A stretch of 60,000 bases of DNA from Liolophura sinensis (Eukaryota; Mollusca; Polyplacophora; Chitonida; Chitonidae). Numbering within the stretch: position 1 is the first letter of the stretch; each line of letters starts with the position of its first letter. Below the pieces are notes generated by a model. It was given only the letters and a program-made list of their open reading frames with translations, ran no database searches and was not told the origin of the DNA. The translations under genes were made by a program, and so were the position numbers. Location of the stretch: contig NC_088300.1 of the NCBI RefSeq assembly GCF_032854445.1, positions 5,582,001 through 5,642,000 of the forward strand, in the 5' to 3' direction. Shown here one piece after another: positions 1-12,124 of this stretch.

Positions 1-319
1 GACCAAAAGCATAAAGGCCAAGCATGATTCTTATGCAACATTTACATTCGCGTGCTAAGTTGCCCCTCGTAACAGTTTATAGCCTCGATGAGACTCATAA
101 ACTTAAATCTTTTCGACAGCTCAATTTGCAGGCAGTCAAAGGAGATTTGCTCGTGATGTAGGTTCTTTGATATCAGTAAATTAGAGGAGGCGACTGAGTC
201 AAGACATCAGACTTAAGACAGGGTATGTTGTGTCAGATATTAATCATGTGAACTTGCTCTCTGTTTTCCATAATCGTAATCAGTCCACTATACACGCGGT
301 GCCTTAAATGAGGTTATAA
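1..319. other. Non-coding flank, nothing recognised
   Basis: No open frame of useful length, RNA gene or repeat was recognised here. It leads directly into the 31-bp tandem array. Confidence 0.5.
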
Positions 320-1190
320 TATACTACATCATGATAACTCCGGGGTACCCTATACTACATCGCGATAACTCCGGAGTACACCATACTACATCGTGATAAC
401 CCTGGGGTACACTATACTACACCATGACAACTCCGGACTACACTATACTACATCATGATAACCCTGGGGTACCATATACTACATCGCGATAACTCTGGGG
501 TAATCTATACTACATTGTGATAACTTCAGGATACCCTATATCACATCACGATAACTCCGGGGTGCGCTATAATACATCATGATAACTCCGGGGTACCCTG
601 TACTCCATTATGATAACTCCAGAGTACCCTATACTACATCGTGCTAACTCCGGAGTACATCATACTACATCGTGATAACTCCGGAGTACAATATACTACA
701 TCATGATAACTTCAGGGTACACTATACTATATCATAATAACTCCGGGGTACACTATACTATATCATGATGACTCCAGGGTACCCTATACTACGTCATGAT
801 AACTCCACGGTACCCTATACTACATGATGATAACTCCGGGGTACGCTATACTACATGGTGATAACCCTGGGGTACACTACATTACACCATGATAACTCCA
901 CGGTACCCTATACCGCATCATGATACCATCGGGGTACCCTACGCTACATCATGATAATGCCGGAGTACACTATACTACATCATAATAACTTCAGGGTACC
1001 CAATAATACATCATGATAACTCCGGGGTACGCTATAATACATCACGATAATTCCGGGGTACGCCATACGCCATCATGATAGCTCCGGGGTACCCTATATT
1101 ACATCGCGATAACTCCGGAGTACACTATACTACATCGTAATAACTCTGGGATACACTATACTTCGTCATGATAATTCCGGGTACCCCCGA
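320..1190. repeat. 31-bp minisatellite, about 28 copies
   Basis: Tandem units of 31 bp with the core CATGATAACTCCGGGGTACC. Copies start at 320 and 351 and continue with point differences to about 1190. Each unit carries a near-palindromic GGGGTACCC/GGAGTAC block. Units vary mainly at CATCATGA/CATCGCGA/CATCGTGA. No continuous coding frame crosses the array, so I read it as satellite DNA. Confidence 0.9.
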
Positions 1191-4100
1191 CCACGATGTC
1201 CAAAGGGTGTTGTGCACCGATAAGGCTCAGTGACTTTTGGTTAAATGAAAAGAAATGTGTTACATATGTTATATACAAGGAGGGTTATGTCCTAAAGGTG
1301 ACCATTTTATCTAACAGCACCACGAGATGTAAGCTTTTCGTTGTACAACATTCCAGCATTCGTGCACTAAAGGTAATGACGAACACTTCAGCTATTTACT
1401 GGACTGTTCTAAGGAAAAACAGGGATACATTTTTACTGTTGAAAGGATAACTTCAAAGGCTTATAGTATAACCACAAATACTTTTAGTTTCCAGATCGTA
1501 AAACCGTGATATTCTGATGGTATTTTAACACAGCGATAAATATTGCGTTTAATAAAGCGCTTAATTTCACATTAAGATTAGCCTCTCTTCCTGAAAGCGG
1601 TAGTGAAGTTGGGATGTCTGATCGTATTCATAACGAGGCTATAGTGTGAAAGGATATATTACATTTACTAAATGCGTATGTCATTACTTATACTTGACGT
1701 TAAATTGTGAACAATTAATGGAAAATACTTTACGACAAATCTGGTATCGATATTTGAGCATACAGTGTTTAAAATGACTCCATGAGTTCATTATTTGTAA
1801 CAAAAACCTTACCGAAATCAGTTATACGTTTAACTATTACAATGAACTTGATGTTGGAACCATGAATCATCGAACACTTAGGCATGTGAAATGATTTGGG
1901 CACTCTGTCCAATACCAATGACATCAGTAGCAAGTATGTACCACAATTGTGATACCCGGTGTGACAGTCTTTGGTGATTTTGGTCAAGTCAAATGGAGGT
2001 CACAAGCAGGACGAGGGCGTGCTTGGTTTAGTCGTGGCTATTTTATCACTTCGTATTAAATTCACGTACCGTTCCTCGGTACACTTTTATCTCAGCGGTC
2101 TGGATTTCGCAGGTTTATCTGAATGCTCGTAACAAACCAGAACCCCCTATTCGCATAGCGGTTCCATTCACGACATAGATTCCTTTGAAGAGTAAACTTA
2201 ATACAAGGGCCTAATGTGGTCCCGCTGTATTCGTGTGACGGGGAAGTAAAGTGTTATTCCCAAATGAGATATGGTGTGAATCAAACCTCACATATTCTGA
2301 GATCTAGCCCTATAGTGGCCAGGAATGCCGAGATTATCCGCCAAGGCATGAAGGTTACATAGTAAAATGTTAGGACATGAAACGTCAAACAGTCATCAAC
2401 ACAATGTAATGGAGAATGTCCCCTGCTTGAAAGGCACAGTAAGTCACCTACACAAACTGTTAACAATTCAAAGGATAAGCTATAAGACTTGTTTGAAACA
2501 TTCAGTATATAGAACTTAATGCCGACATCTTTTAAGAATTGCATTTTTGGCATGGCCACACTGAAATCATAACGGGATAACCTACATATACCCACTTACA
2601 TGTATGTAAGTCTGATTGCCATAAAAAGAAACAAGTGCTACAAAACGACTTTGTATGTACGAATAACAGTCTGTGTAGACTGTTATTATTCACAGCTATG
2701 CCACTTCAAACACAGTGTAAAAAAGGAAAATTCTGAACTAAGATTATCACATTCCTTGTGTGAAAAATGTGATCTATACCATACACGCTTTAAACTTCTT
2801 GGGGAAAGGCGTGATGAAGACTTCGAGGCAAGTACTAACACCGTTTTGATAGATATAATAGTTTCAACATTTACAATTCAACTTACCTTCTATCACGAAT
2901 ACTCAATGGAATTTGAATATAAGCTAACGAGGTATTCCTGGTCCACCATTTCACAGCGCCTTCCCGTATATCCAAGCGGGCACCTGTTGGAAATTCAAAG
3001 AATAAAGATACAAATAATTCAAAGTACATCTAAGGGAACCTGTAAACAGCGGGCAAATATTATAGCGATATAAAACAGTCATTTGTCAGCATCCTAAAAC
3101 ATTTAATAATAAATTTGGGCAATCAGTAATGTAGCAGAAATGTAGGAACTTTAGCAAATTTAGGACACTTAAAGCAAAACAGCGTTGACAAGGTGCTTGC
3201 ATCACGTGACGCTATAATACACTACTGGGTCTAAAAATGTCTTTGTTGAAAGCAATAAGGAAATAGAGAGAACAACAGGCAGCACTGACATCGGACTGAC
3301 ACAGTTTGTTTCAAAATAGTACCGGTAATTATCTATCGCGTTTTTATTTTCAAAATAAACAGGCAACGTGTATTTGTGAGTATATGTCGTCGGATATCGT
3401 TGAACCATCGCATTTGGTGGCACAAATTGGAGAAAATGCCTTTGGGGCAGAAAAGCCTACACGAAACCCAGCTGTGAGTTTTTCCGGCAAACGTACAGGC
3501 TGCTGACATTCGGCTCGGTATGCTAATTAGCTATATGTTAGGGGATTTTCATCCAGATGTAATCGACTGCCAAGATGCCAAATGTATTTCGCAGCGATTT
3601 TGCCTACTTAGAGAGGCCAGTATTGCCAAAGGCGTCGCTATCGACTGTTTATTTTTACGCGTTTTGCCTCAACATAAATTTATAATTACGTCCACTGGAA
3701 ACTCTATAACTTAAGCAAACAATCGTTATACAGAGTTATGTGCGTTGGAGGAGATACTTTTCATAAGAAAATATTTGGGTCGCAATATATGTTCCTGATA
3801 AAAAAAACGTACAGTCCGAACTGGGAGTCAGTTAGTGAAGAAACATGTCCTGCAGTTGTGTGGCTGAACACCTAGTTCACCGAGGTTCAGTTTCACACGA
3901 ACTTTTTACTACATTTGTTGTTGATGACTGCATAGTGAAACGTAACACTTAAATGTAAAAGGATATAAAAAAAATGCATTTCGCATACACTTTATAACAT
4001 GCACATCAACTAATTTGTCTTAGATCACACAATCATAAAAATGTCCTACTCAAGAGTATAAGCAGACAATGCAACGCCGAGCGCAGTATTTTTCTGTGCT

Positions 4101-4800
4101 ATGAAGAAACTCGGTCAGGAAATATGACGTTTTCCGGTATACTATGACTGCAACTGTAAACTCTGCATACACCATAACTTTTTAGACACGAGGTCGAGCT
4201 GCCGATAAAAATCCCTCTCCCCATTTCACTGTCACAAATGCCAGTTAGATCTTGTTGAATGCCATCAATAATTAGTTTGTCGGAGAGGTAATAAATTGTT
4301 ACTGTACACAGGGTTTGGGAGCAGCCCCGGAAATGAGACGACCGGAAGTCACGTGATTGTCAGATCTCAATAGCTAATAGGTTTTCAAGATCCGAGTATC
4401 TCAGTGGGATATACCTAAGAGAAAAAGGCACAACATCGTAATTAATATGTTGACTGCAGAAAATTAAAACCTTTCGATGGTGGTATTAGATGGTTTCCAA
4501 GAGCAAGAGTAAAGAACTCAATTTCTGAGTGAGCGTACAATCTTAGCACGATACTCTCAAGGATGGCTATTTGTGACATCAAGATTGGAGATAGGCTTTC
4601 TTCGATTTCTGCGTTAGATGATACGAAATATTTTCTAGCCATTGGATCTAGATATTTTCTATGATGTAGGACTTCATCGAATTTTAATATTTGATCCATT
4701 TGTTTCTTTCCAGAAGGTTAAAGTGCACAAATACAGAAGCCGGTTCTGGGTATTAATAGATAACATATACTTGAATCAGCTGGCTACCCTCCTCTCACAG
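1191..4800. other. AT-rich intergenic stretch, no supported gene
   Basis: Short open frames occur on both strands (for example 2600-3073 plus and 4442-4699 minus). None has a recognisable domain, conserved motif or convincing splice sites. The minus frame at 4442-4699 (85 codons) is the most protein-like in composition, but I cannot assign it. Confidence 0.45.
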
Positions 4801-5027
4801 CCGTGAAGTATAGCACAGCATTTGTTTACATGATTCTGGCTATTGGCTTTACAGGCGTTGTTCGTTGCTATCAACAATTAGACCCGTCGTTCTCGAATAA
4901 ACGCTCCATCAACGAGCCAACAATCTCCAAGCAGGCTAAAGATACATATGAAAATGCCCATAATCATTGCCTACTGAGAGAGAGAGATGGAGTTCCCATG
5001 CTAAGTGAGATAATAAAACCACTGTAG
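4801..5027 (+). CDS. Possible terminal exon of a small secreted peptide precursor
   Basis: An open exon follows a strong pyrimidine tract and AG at 4799-4800. Read from GTG at 4803, it begins with a hydrophobic stretch (VYMILAIGFTGVV) ending in RC, which looks like a signal peptide. A short polar region follows, with a dibasic site (NKR before SINEPTISKQ) and an RER site, then a stop at 5025-5027. A first exon supplying the start Met would lie upstream and was not found. The layout suggests a neuropeptide or hormone precursor, but the mature sequence matches no family I recognise. A SINE begins about 25 bases downstream. Confidence 0.3.
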
Positions 5028-5049
5028 CGAGAGAATACCGGCTTGGAAT

Positions 5050-5292
5050 TTCTTTATTTCTTTGATTGGTTCTTTACGCAGTACTCAAGAATATTTCCCT
5101 CATAGGACGGCGGCCAGCATTATGGTGGGAGGAAACCGAGCAGAGCCCGGGGGAAACCCACGACCATCCACAGGTTGCTGGAAAACCTTCCCACATGCGG
5201 CCGGAGAGGAAACCAGCAAGAACCCAGCAAACGCATTGGTGAGAGGCTCCTGGGTCATTGCGCTGTGCTGGCGTGCTAACTCTCTCAGGTTT
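5050..5292 (-). mobile_element. tRNA-derived SINE (mollusc type), near full length
   Basis: Read on the minus strand, the element starts near 5292 with a degenerate tRNA-like head containing ATGACCCAGGAGCCTCTCAC. It continues through a body with GGTCGTGGGTTTCCCCCGGG and TTTCCTCCCACCATAATGCT, and ends near 5050 in an A-rich AATAAAG-type tail. Related pieces occur at 28.7, 34.9, 47.4 and 48.4 kb. I recall this element from many mollusc genomes; the family name was not checked. The open frame of 133 codons across it is a by-product of the SINE. Confidence 0.65.
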
Positions 5293-6724
5293 GTAATAGT
5301 TATATTATTACTAAAGATAGCCCTTTCCAGATCTGAGTCAAAATTTCAAACCTCTCTCAGATTCTGGTACTGGAACTACAAATTTCGACACCTTTGCATT
5401 ACAAAGATCATATTTGTGATGTGGGTACAATTTCAGTTTATATTGCACCAAAATAAACTCTAAAATCGTATTTCAAATTTTGACTTGTCAGAAAAGGCTT
5501 AATGGCATCGACTCCTGCACTTGTATGAAGTTGATATACACGTTGGTAGCAAGGCCACATGTAGCAATCTGGTAAAACATTTGTCAGCTCTGATGTAGGT
5601 TTCACACTGTTTTGATGTTTGCACCGAAACAAGTATTCTACTCTTGCTTATGGTATTTGTAGAGAGAAAATTCATTTTCATAATGAACAAGTTTCTTTCA
5701 ATTAAATCATGTTTCCACAAAATGATTTCTAACTACCCAAGCTATTTAACGGGAAACAATACTGCCCTAGTTTGATGACCAGTCAGTAATGTGCCTCACC
5801 GCCAAGGTCTACTTGAACAAAAGTGGACAATCTCAGTGTACTGAGTGTATGTTCTGTAGGTATTTAGTAAGAAATCATACATGACGTCTCTGGCTATTGA
5901 TTGTAAATGTGATCCGTTAGTATGTAGTAAGCAAACCTAATGTTACATGATGACTTAACGCCGTTAACGTTTCGATGTTGTGTCGAGAACTTTCTTTTCA
6001 GCAGTTTCTTTCATTCACATTGGTAGGCACAATTACGCTATGATGGACGACTCGCTGACAGCTGACTGATTCTCCAGCCTCCTCGCCTTAACGCGACCTG
6101 CAGCTGCAAACCTGCAGACCCCTTTTGAAGCCATCATTTTGGCTTAATGTTTATGCTCTCTTCTTTGCGGTGCTGCGCGTGCTGTGCTAGGGGCGAACAG
6201 ACGTCAGCCGACAAGGCTATGATATATACTCCGGTCTCAGGGCACAGTGTTGAACTGAAGGTTCTTACACATATGTGGATACATTAAAGATACCTGAATG
6301 ACTAATCGTTCATATGTTTTAACACAACCTTATGGATTCAGATCTAACAGTAGAAAGCATTCATTTTTTCCTCTATACTCTCATGTATTTATTCATTTAT
6401 TTGTTTATTTACTTCTTAATTGCTTTATTTATTTCATTGTGGTTAACCCCATACTCAAAATGTTAACACGATGGCCGCAAGTTCTAAGGTTGGAGATATG
6501 CGAAATGCCAGGAGTAAATCAACGACAACTGGCAAGTCACTGATAATCTTCCTCAAATGAAGGGAAGGCATGTTTCATGGAAAATCACACAAGAGTAATG
6601 ATGAATGCTTCTTGCCACAGCTCCATTATAGTATGACAGTCCATTGTTAATATTGTGAGGTCTCAACCAATTCAACAAGCTGCGAATTTCTTTTTAGCGC
6701 TGATTCGTCAAATTAGACTTGGAT
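5293..6724. other. Intergenic, no supported gene
   Basis: Only short open frames without motifs or splice context. A T-rich stretch (TTATTTATTTG-type) lies around 6360-6440. Confidence 0.45.
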
Positions 6725-7240
6725 TTAGCCATGATCTGACAGTCTTCTTATTGGGAAGTAATGATCTGACACAATTTTCCTATAGGCTAATGCTGATCTG
6801 ACACCGCTTTCCTATAGGCTAATGCTGATCTGGGACTGTTTTTCTATAGACAAGCACTGATCTGACACAATTTTCCTATAGGCTAATGCTGATCTGACAC
6901 AGTTTTCCTATAGGCTAATGCTGATCTGACACAGTTTTCCAATAGACAAGCACTGAACTGGCACAATTTTCCTATAGGCTAATGCTGATCTGACACCGCT
7001 TTCCTATAGGCTAATGCTGATCTGGGACTATTTTTCTATAGACAAGCACTGATCTGACACAGTTTTCCTATAGGCTAATGCTGATCCGGCACAGTTTTCC
7101 AACAGACAAGCACTGATCTGACACAACCTTACGACAAACAAGCACTAATCTGATAGGCCTTCCCGTAGATAAGGCAACACATAGGCAAACACTGATCTGA
7201 GGCAATCTTTCTATAGGCCAGCATTAATCTGACATGACGG
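6725..7240. repeat. 32-bp minisatellite, about 16 copies
   Basis: Units of 32 bp with the core GCTGATCTGACACAGTTTTC followed by CTATAGGCTAAT. Successive CTGATCT blocks are spaced 32 bp apart (for example 6857 and 6889). Two unit variants alternate, CTATAGGCTAATG and AATAGACAAGCA. The last copies near 7130-7240 are strongly diverged. Confidence 0.88.
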
Positions 7241-10200
7241 TAAGAAAACCATATTCCCTTCGAGCACTACATGTTGCAGACATGCTATAGACCAAGGTTG
7301 TCTTTAGCACAGCAGTGAAGGGGAAACAGAGGTTCTGGGTGTTTGATCGGCTAGAAGGAGTCCGATATCAAGACCCGTGTTGTTTTAAGTTATTGTACAA
7401 TTAGCGTGCTCCACAGACTCTGGTTGTCGGTTTGGAGAGAAAACAGAGCAGTGTGGTTCTCTCTTGGACGTCCCTTCTTCTGCTTATCACAACCTCAACA
7501 TTCAAATGGTCTGCTATATCAATCTGGGTCGACTAAAGAGCCCACTCTCTCCAGGAGCATGGGTAGATATGCAGGTGTACTGAAATGTATCGCTTACACT
7601 TAGATTAAAAATCCTCCGGCACATTCATACAACTTCTCTATAAAAAAACATTGTCGTTTTGTTTTTCCGTGAAGATGCGTCCTTTATAGACAAAGGCCCG
7701 CGTTTGATGCCACACTGGGAGAATAGGCGAAAACCAAAGTGCGTCCAAAATTGAAATTGGAGGGACAAGTTAAGATACACAACCTTATTAATACAAAGGT
7801 TAACAATAAAAATTAGTGATGAATCTAGGCGTAGTAATAGACATATGTAATAAACGATACATATAAATACCCCCATCCCCAGGTTCAACGGAATTAAACT
7901 CAGTTGTGAAGCAGAGACAATCTGTACACTCCATATTGACTCGCAAAACAATTATACTCATTGTAAAATTCAAAAAATCTCCTAGATTTGATGCAAAATC
8001 ACGTTTCATACAGTTAAACAATACCAGTTGTTCCGGATTTCTTCTTACTAATCCATTGCATTTATTACCGGGTCCTGGTACAAGTGCTTGTCCGATGATG
8101 TCCTATATACTACACGCCTCTGACCCAAGTTCTTACACACAGTGATAGGGTATCTGCGCACTGTGTGAACTTCCGTAGCAACATCAGCGGCAATACGCTG
8201 CTGAAAAATCTGAAATTATCAAATAGGCGTAATTGATGACATGTGCAAATAATAATTGTCATCCATATGCTGGTATGGTTTTGCTGGAGTGGAACGCTCC
8301 AAGAATGTAGGCGTGTTGGTCCCTGTAATACAGCCAACAAGACGACTTCCTATATAACTGTTTGTTCACACGGCCTCAATTTAACATGTGATTAATGCCA
8401 GCGGAAGCCGCATGTATTCTCCATGTCCCCTGGTTTGCTTACATGAGGTTGCACAGATTGTGTTACAGTGTTTCCATAGAGGCTGAACTCTTGAATAGTA
8501 CTGACATAACTTCTGCCAAAGAATCAAGAAAGGCCTCACGACTCATATTTATACTTCTGTTGATGACATATTCTTCACAGAAATCAGACTGGCACACATT
8601 TCAGAAGCAAGCAGTTTTAACTGTCATCAAAATTAACTTCATTGTGTATGCAGAAAACATTTGAACAGCTCCAGCGCATTAGTGATTAATTATCACCAAA
8701 ATGCCTCAATGTATATATTATATACATGTACAATGTTCTAATTTAATATACATTTTTAGCTATCAGCTGCGTTTAAAATTTTATAATATACAACAATGAA
8801 CCAAAAACAACAGTCTGTTATAGTCAGTAAATTAGGAGTGGTGACTACGAGGGTATTATGGCACTAACCTAAAAGCATTGCCATAAATATGATAGCGCTG
8901 ATGTTTATGCTCAACGTGGGATATGCGAAATTGAATACATCTGCTCGATCGCAACAGCACTATGACATAAACGTGCTGGAAATCAAAACACAACATTAGT
9001 CTGTTAGAAAAATGTTTACTTTTGTAACACCCCAATTTTCACGTCAGACCAACGGGTCAAGCGTTTAGTACAAGCGTGAACAGACGCGTGTCAAAGAGTT
9101 TGGCCCCCTTTTTTCTGCAATCAAAGCCAAGGGCATTCTAGACCAGAGATGTCTAATACATTGCAAATAATATCATGATATTTTTTAACCTAGCGCTGCA
9201 TAAGTCTACCTAGTTCTGCTAATGTGGCTCTAGAGGGCGTTTCATTGGCTGTTATGAAAGCATTTGCATGAAGAGTTAAAATAAAACTCGAATTGAGGTC
9301 GTATTTCTCCGGTTAGGCGTGACTGTTGCCAACTGTCACACTGTCGTCGCTGCTCTGGATTAATTCTCTATGATGCAAGTCTTTTATCCTCTATGGAATT
9401 CAGCTTCTTGAATCGCTAGCGCCTTTCTCTAAAGCACAAAAACTGTTAAGGTATAATTTGCTAAAATCAGTTACTTATGTAACAGTAAAAAAAAGAATGG
9501 CTAATTGCTGCGCAATACACATCCAACAAGGCACATACTTCACGGATTTCCGGTCCGTGTACCTGACATTTTAGCCTATGTTCGAGATTCGAGATTGTGG
9601 ACATATTGATGTTATGTCAGTAAAGAGCACTGAAGCATTTTTAGTTGTACTTAATTAGTATAACACTCAATTTTTTTCATATATATACTGCTATTTGTGT
9701 GTGTGTTAGTGCATTCTGGTGCATGAAATATTTTTTTTAATTTCCAATTCTAAATTCAGTCTATTATTGCATTATTAGCCACGCTGATTGGAATGGAATT
9801 GTTTCCTCTGATGATGAGCACAAAGGTTAAGGTTGCTATATCCAAGCAACAGTGTGGAAAATATCCATCATTATGTTCACGTAACTTTGCGGTTTAAGAC
9901 AATAAATGCCCAGTGATTCATGTCACCAAGCGCTCGGGACAAAATGCCATGCTAATTCGGCCATTCCCGATTCCAGATCAGCCGCACTGCACGCAATGTT
10001 AAACAGCCATAATGTAAGTATTTACCAATACTAACCTATAACGTAACATAAATGGCTACGTGCTAACTATACATGTACAGTATATAACGGTAGTGAGTAT
10101 TCTAATCAAGCACGATTCGCGTCCGACATAAACCTCTGGACATGATCGTAGCCAAGCTTAGTGTTAATCTGTTCGGTGGTTGTGCCACACGTGCACTTGT

Positions 10201-10384
10201 AGTGTCTAGACAGCGAACTACTCACGGATTGGTCTTACTCTGCCACTAAGGACGATAAGGGATCTCAGTCTGCAGTTGTACACGACCACCCAACCGGCAG
10301 TCTCTCTCTGCTGTCACGTCGTTTGGTACCGTACAAAACGAACATCGACCATCTCTGCGTTCTCAACTGCGGACTCAGACGTCA
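7241..10384. other. Intergenic, no supported gene
   Basis: Overlapping short frames occur on both strands around 7.4-8.7 kb, but none shows a domain, a consistent start or splice sites. Nothing was recognised between 8.7 and 10.38 kb. Confidence 0.45.
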
Positions 10385-10775
10385 TAGCAGTAGTAATGGT
10401 GTAATAATTTGTAGCAGAGCACTAGTAATAGTGTGATTATTTGTATCAAAGCAGTAATAATAGCATGATAATTTGTATGACAGCAGTAATAATAGTGTGA
10501 TAATTTGTATCAGAGCAGTAACAATAGCGTGACAGTATGTAACAGAGCAATAATAATAGCGTGATGACTTGCATCAGAGCAGTAATAATAGTGTGATAAC
10601 GTGTATCAGATCAGTAAAAATAGTGTGCTAATTTGTATCACAGCAGCAATAATAGTGTGATCAGTTGTATGAGAACAGTAATAATAGTGTGATCAGTTGT
10701 ATCAGAACAGTAATAATGGTGTGGTAGTTTGTATCAGAGCAGTGATAATAGTGCAATAATTTGTGTCAGGTAGCA
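10385..10775. repeat. 32-bp minisatellite, about 12 copies
   Basis: Units of 32 bp with the core AGCAGTAATAATAGTGTGAT followed by AATTTGTATCAG. GCAGTAATAA recurs every 32 bp (10451, 10483 and so on). Copies differ by scattered substitutions. Confidence 0.88.
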
Positions 10776-11519
10776 CATTCTAGGTGAAACGGTTACATCT
10801 TGACTTTTTCATTACTTCGGTGTAAACTTCATTGTTCATAACAATATTTGTATTCTAGCAATGATCACTGGGCGCACTTTTGTCTGCACGGTCTCCCTTG
10901 TGTCTGCATGGTCTCCCTTTACCGTCATCAAATCTCATGTAAACATTCTTTATTAGGACAATACAGCTGAATTCTTCAAATATAAGCGTCATGTTCTACA
11001 TTCATATACCATTCGTAGTCCGTAAAGGGCGTTCCAAGTCGATAATCGCAAGATCCATTTCCAAACCAACGACCAACCAAGGCAAGGATATGTAAGAAAT
11101 TATACAAATAGGCAATAAAGCCGGTAACACACTAGATGGAAGCAGTCGTCAGTTTTCAATGATGCCGGGCAGACAGTTGACATTCCAGGCATGAATCCAT
11201 ATCAAAGTTCAATTCGTAGTCCATGAATGAGTTCCAGGTCAAATAACAATTAAACAAGGTATCTCAGTCGCGCTTTGATTGCAACTGTTCATAAAGGCAT
11301 CATGCAGATGTAACGAGCATGACTGCCTTTACGGCCCCTAGCCCCAGGTTAAGCGGTATTTGATACAGTTCGAAAATGACGAGCGTTACAAACCTTAACA
11401 GAAAAAATTGTGATTCAAAAGTAACGGGCGATTACGTCTTGTAAGGAATCTCAAGAGGCGCCACCTATGATGTTACACATGACATGCTGGTCTGTTAAAG
11501 GCTGTCTACAAGATAGACG
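10776..11519. other. Intergenic, nothing recognised
   Basis: No supported gene or RNA. A short direct duplication (TGTCTGCATGGTCTCCCTT-like) is visible near 10882-10920. Confidence 0.45.
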
Positions 11520-11559
11520 GTTACACTCGGCAACCAGCGCCATCTGTGTTGTTAAATAC

Positions 11560-12104
11560 CATGTACGCGATAGATATGTACATAAGGATAACAGCGCCGT
11601 CTTTGTGGTTGATCACAATGCAGATCGCCAGAGATTCTGAACGCTCTGTCCATACCTGCCAAAGAAGTGTTATACACATGATAAAATTTGAGAAACTTGA
11701 AGAATGAAGGCGTTTGATGGAGTATCCTTGACAAACTAGTTTTTGAACTAACAACTTGTGACGAAGATTAAAGTCATCACAATTTACGCAAGATCTGACA
11801 AATGCTACAAGACGAGATATGTATACGCCATATGCAGGACCCTTTGGTATATTGCTATCCAAGTAAGGATAAAATAAGGGCGGCGTGAAAAGAGACCTTG
11901 TTCGTCTTTGTGCAGATATAGATCCAAATAAGATGTACCATCAGGACTATCTGTTGTTTCCTTCAAATCCAATGAAGGCGGATAGATTTCCTTCACCGCT
12001 TCAGCAATATGAGGGTTATTTAACGCCAGTAGATCATCAATATACCGCTTGGTAAATGAAAAGGATCGAGCTTTAAAGATATTACTTTTAAGTAATTTCT
12101 GCAT
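11560..12104 (-). pseudogene. Reverse transcriptase fragment of a retroelement, frameshifted and truncated
   Basis: Read from 12104 downward, one frame gives the RT catalytic-core signature KRYIDDLLALNN, followed by EIYPPSLDLKETT and SYLDLYLHKDEQG. At about 11880-11862 the homologous reading moves to another frame, giving DSNIPKGPAYGVYISRL and RHKLLVQKLVCQGY. These blocks occur in the same order in a retroelement family that I know from molluscs, lancelets and cnidarians. Roughly a dozen residues normally found between the two blocks are missing here. The N-terminal part of the polymerase is not recognisable upstream. This is a dead fragment; its class (Penelope-like or other non-LTR) is uncertain. 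Confidence 0.75.
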
Positions 12105-12124
12105 TTCTTGTACATGTAACCAGT

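Noticed and set aside
320-1190. CRISPR-like array
   Set aside because: Units are contiguous 31-mers with no unique spacers, in a eukaryotic context.
5062-5463. 133-codon plus-strand frame
   Set aside because: It lies across an antisense SINE and contains its typical sequence, with no protein motif.
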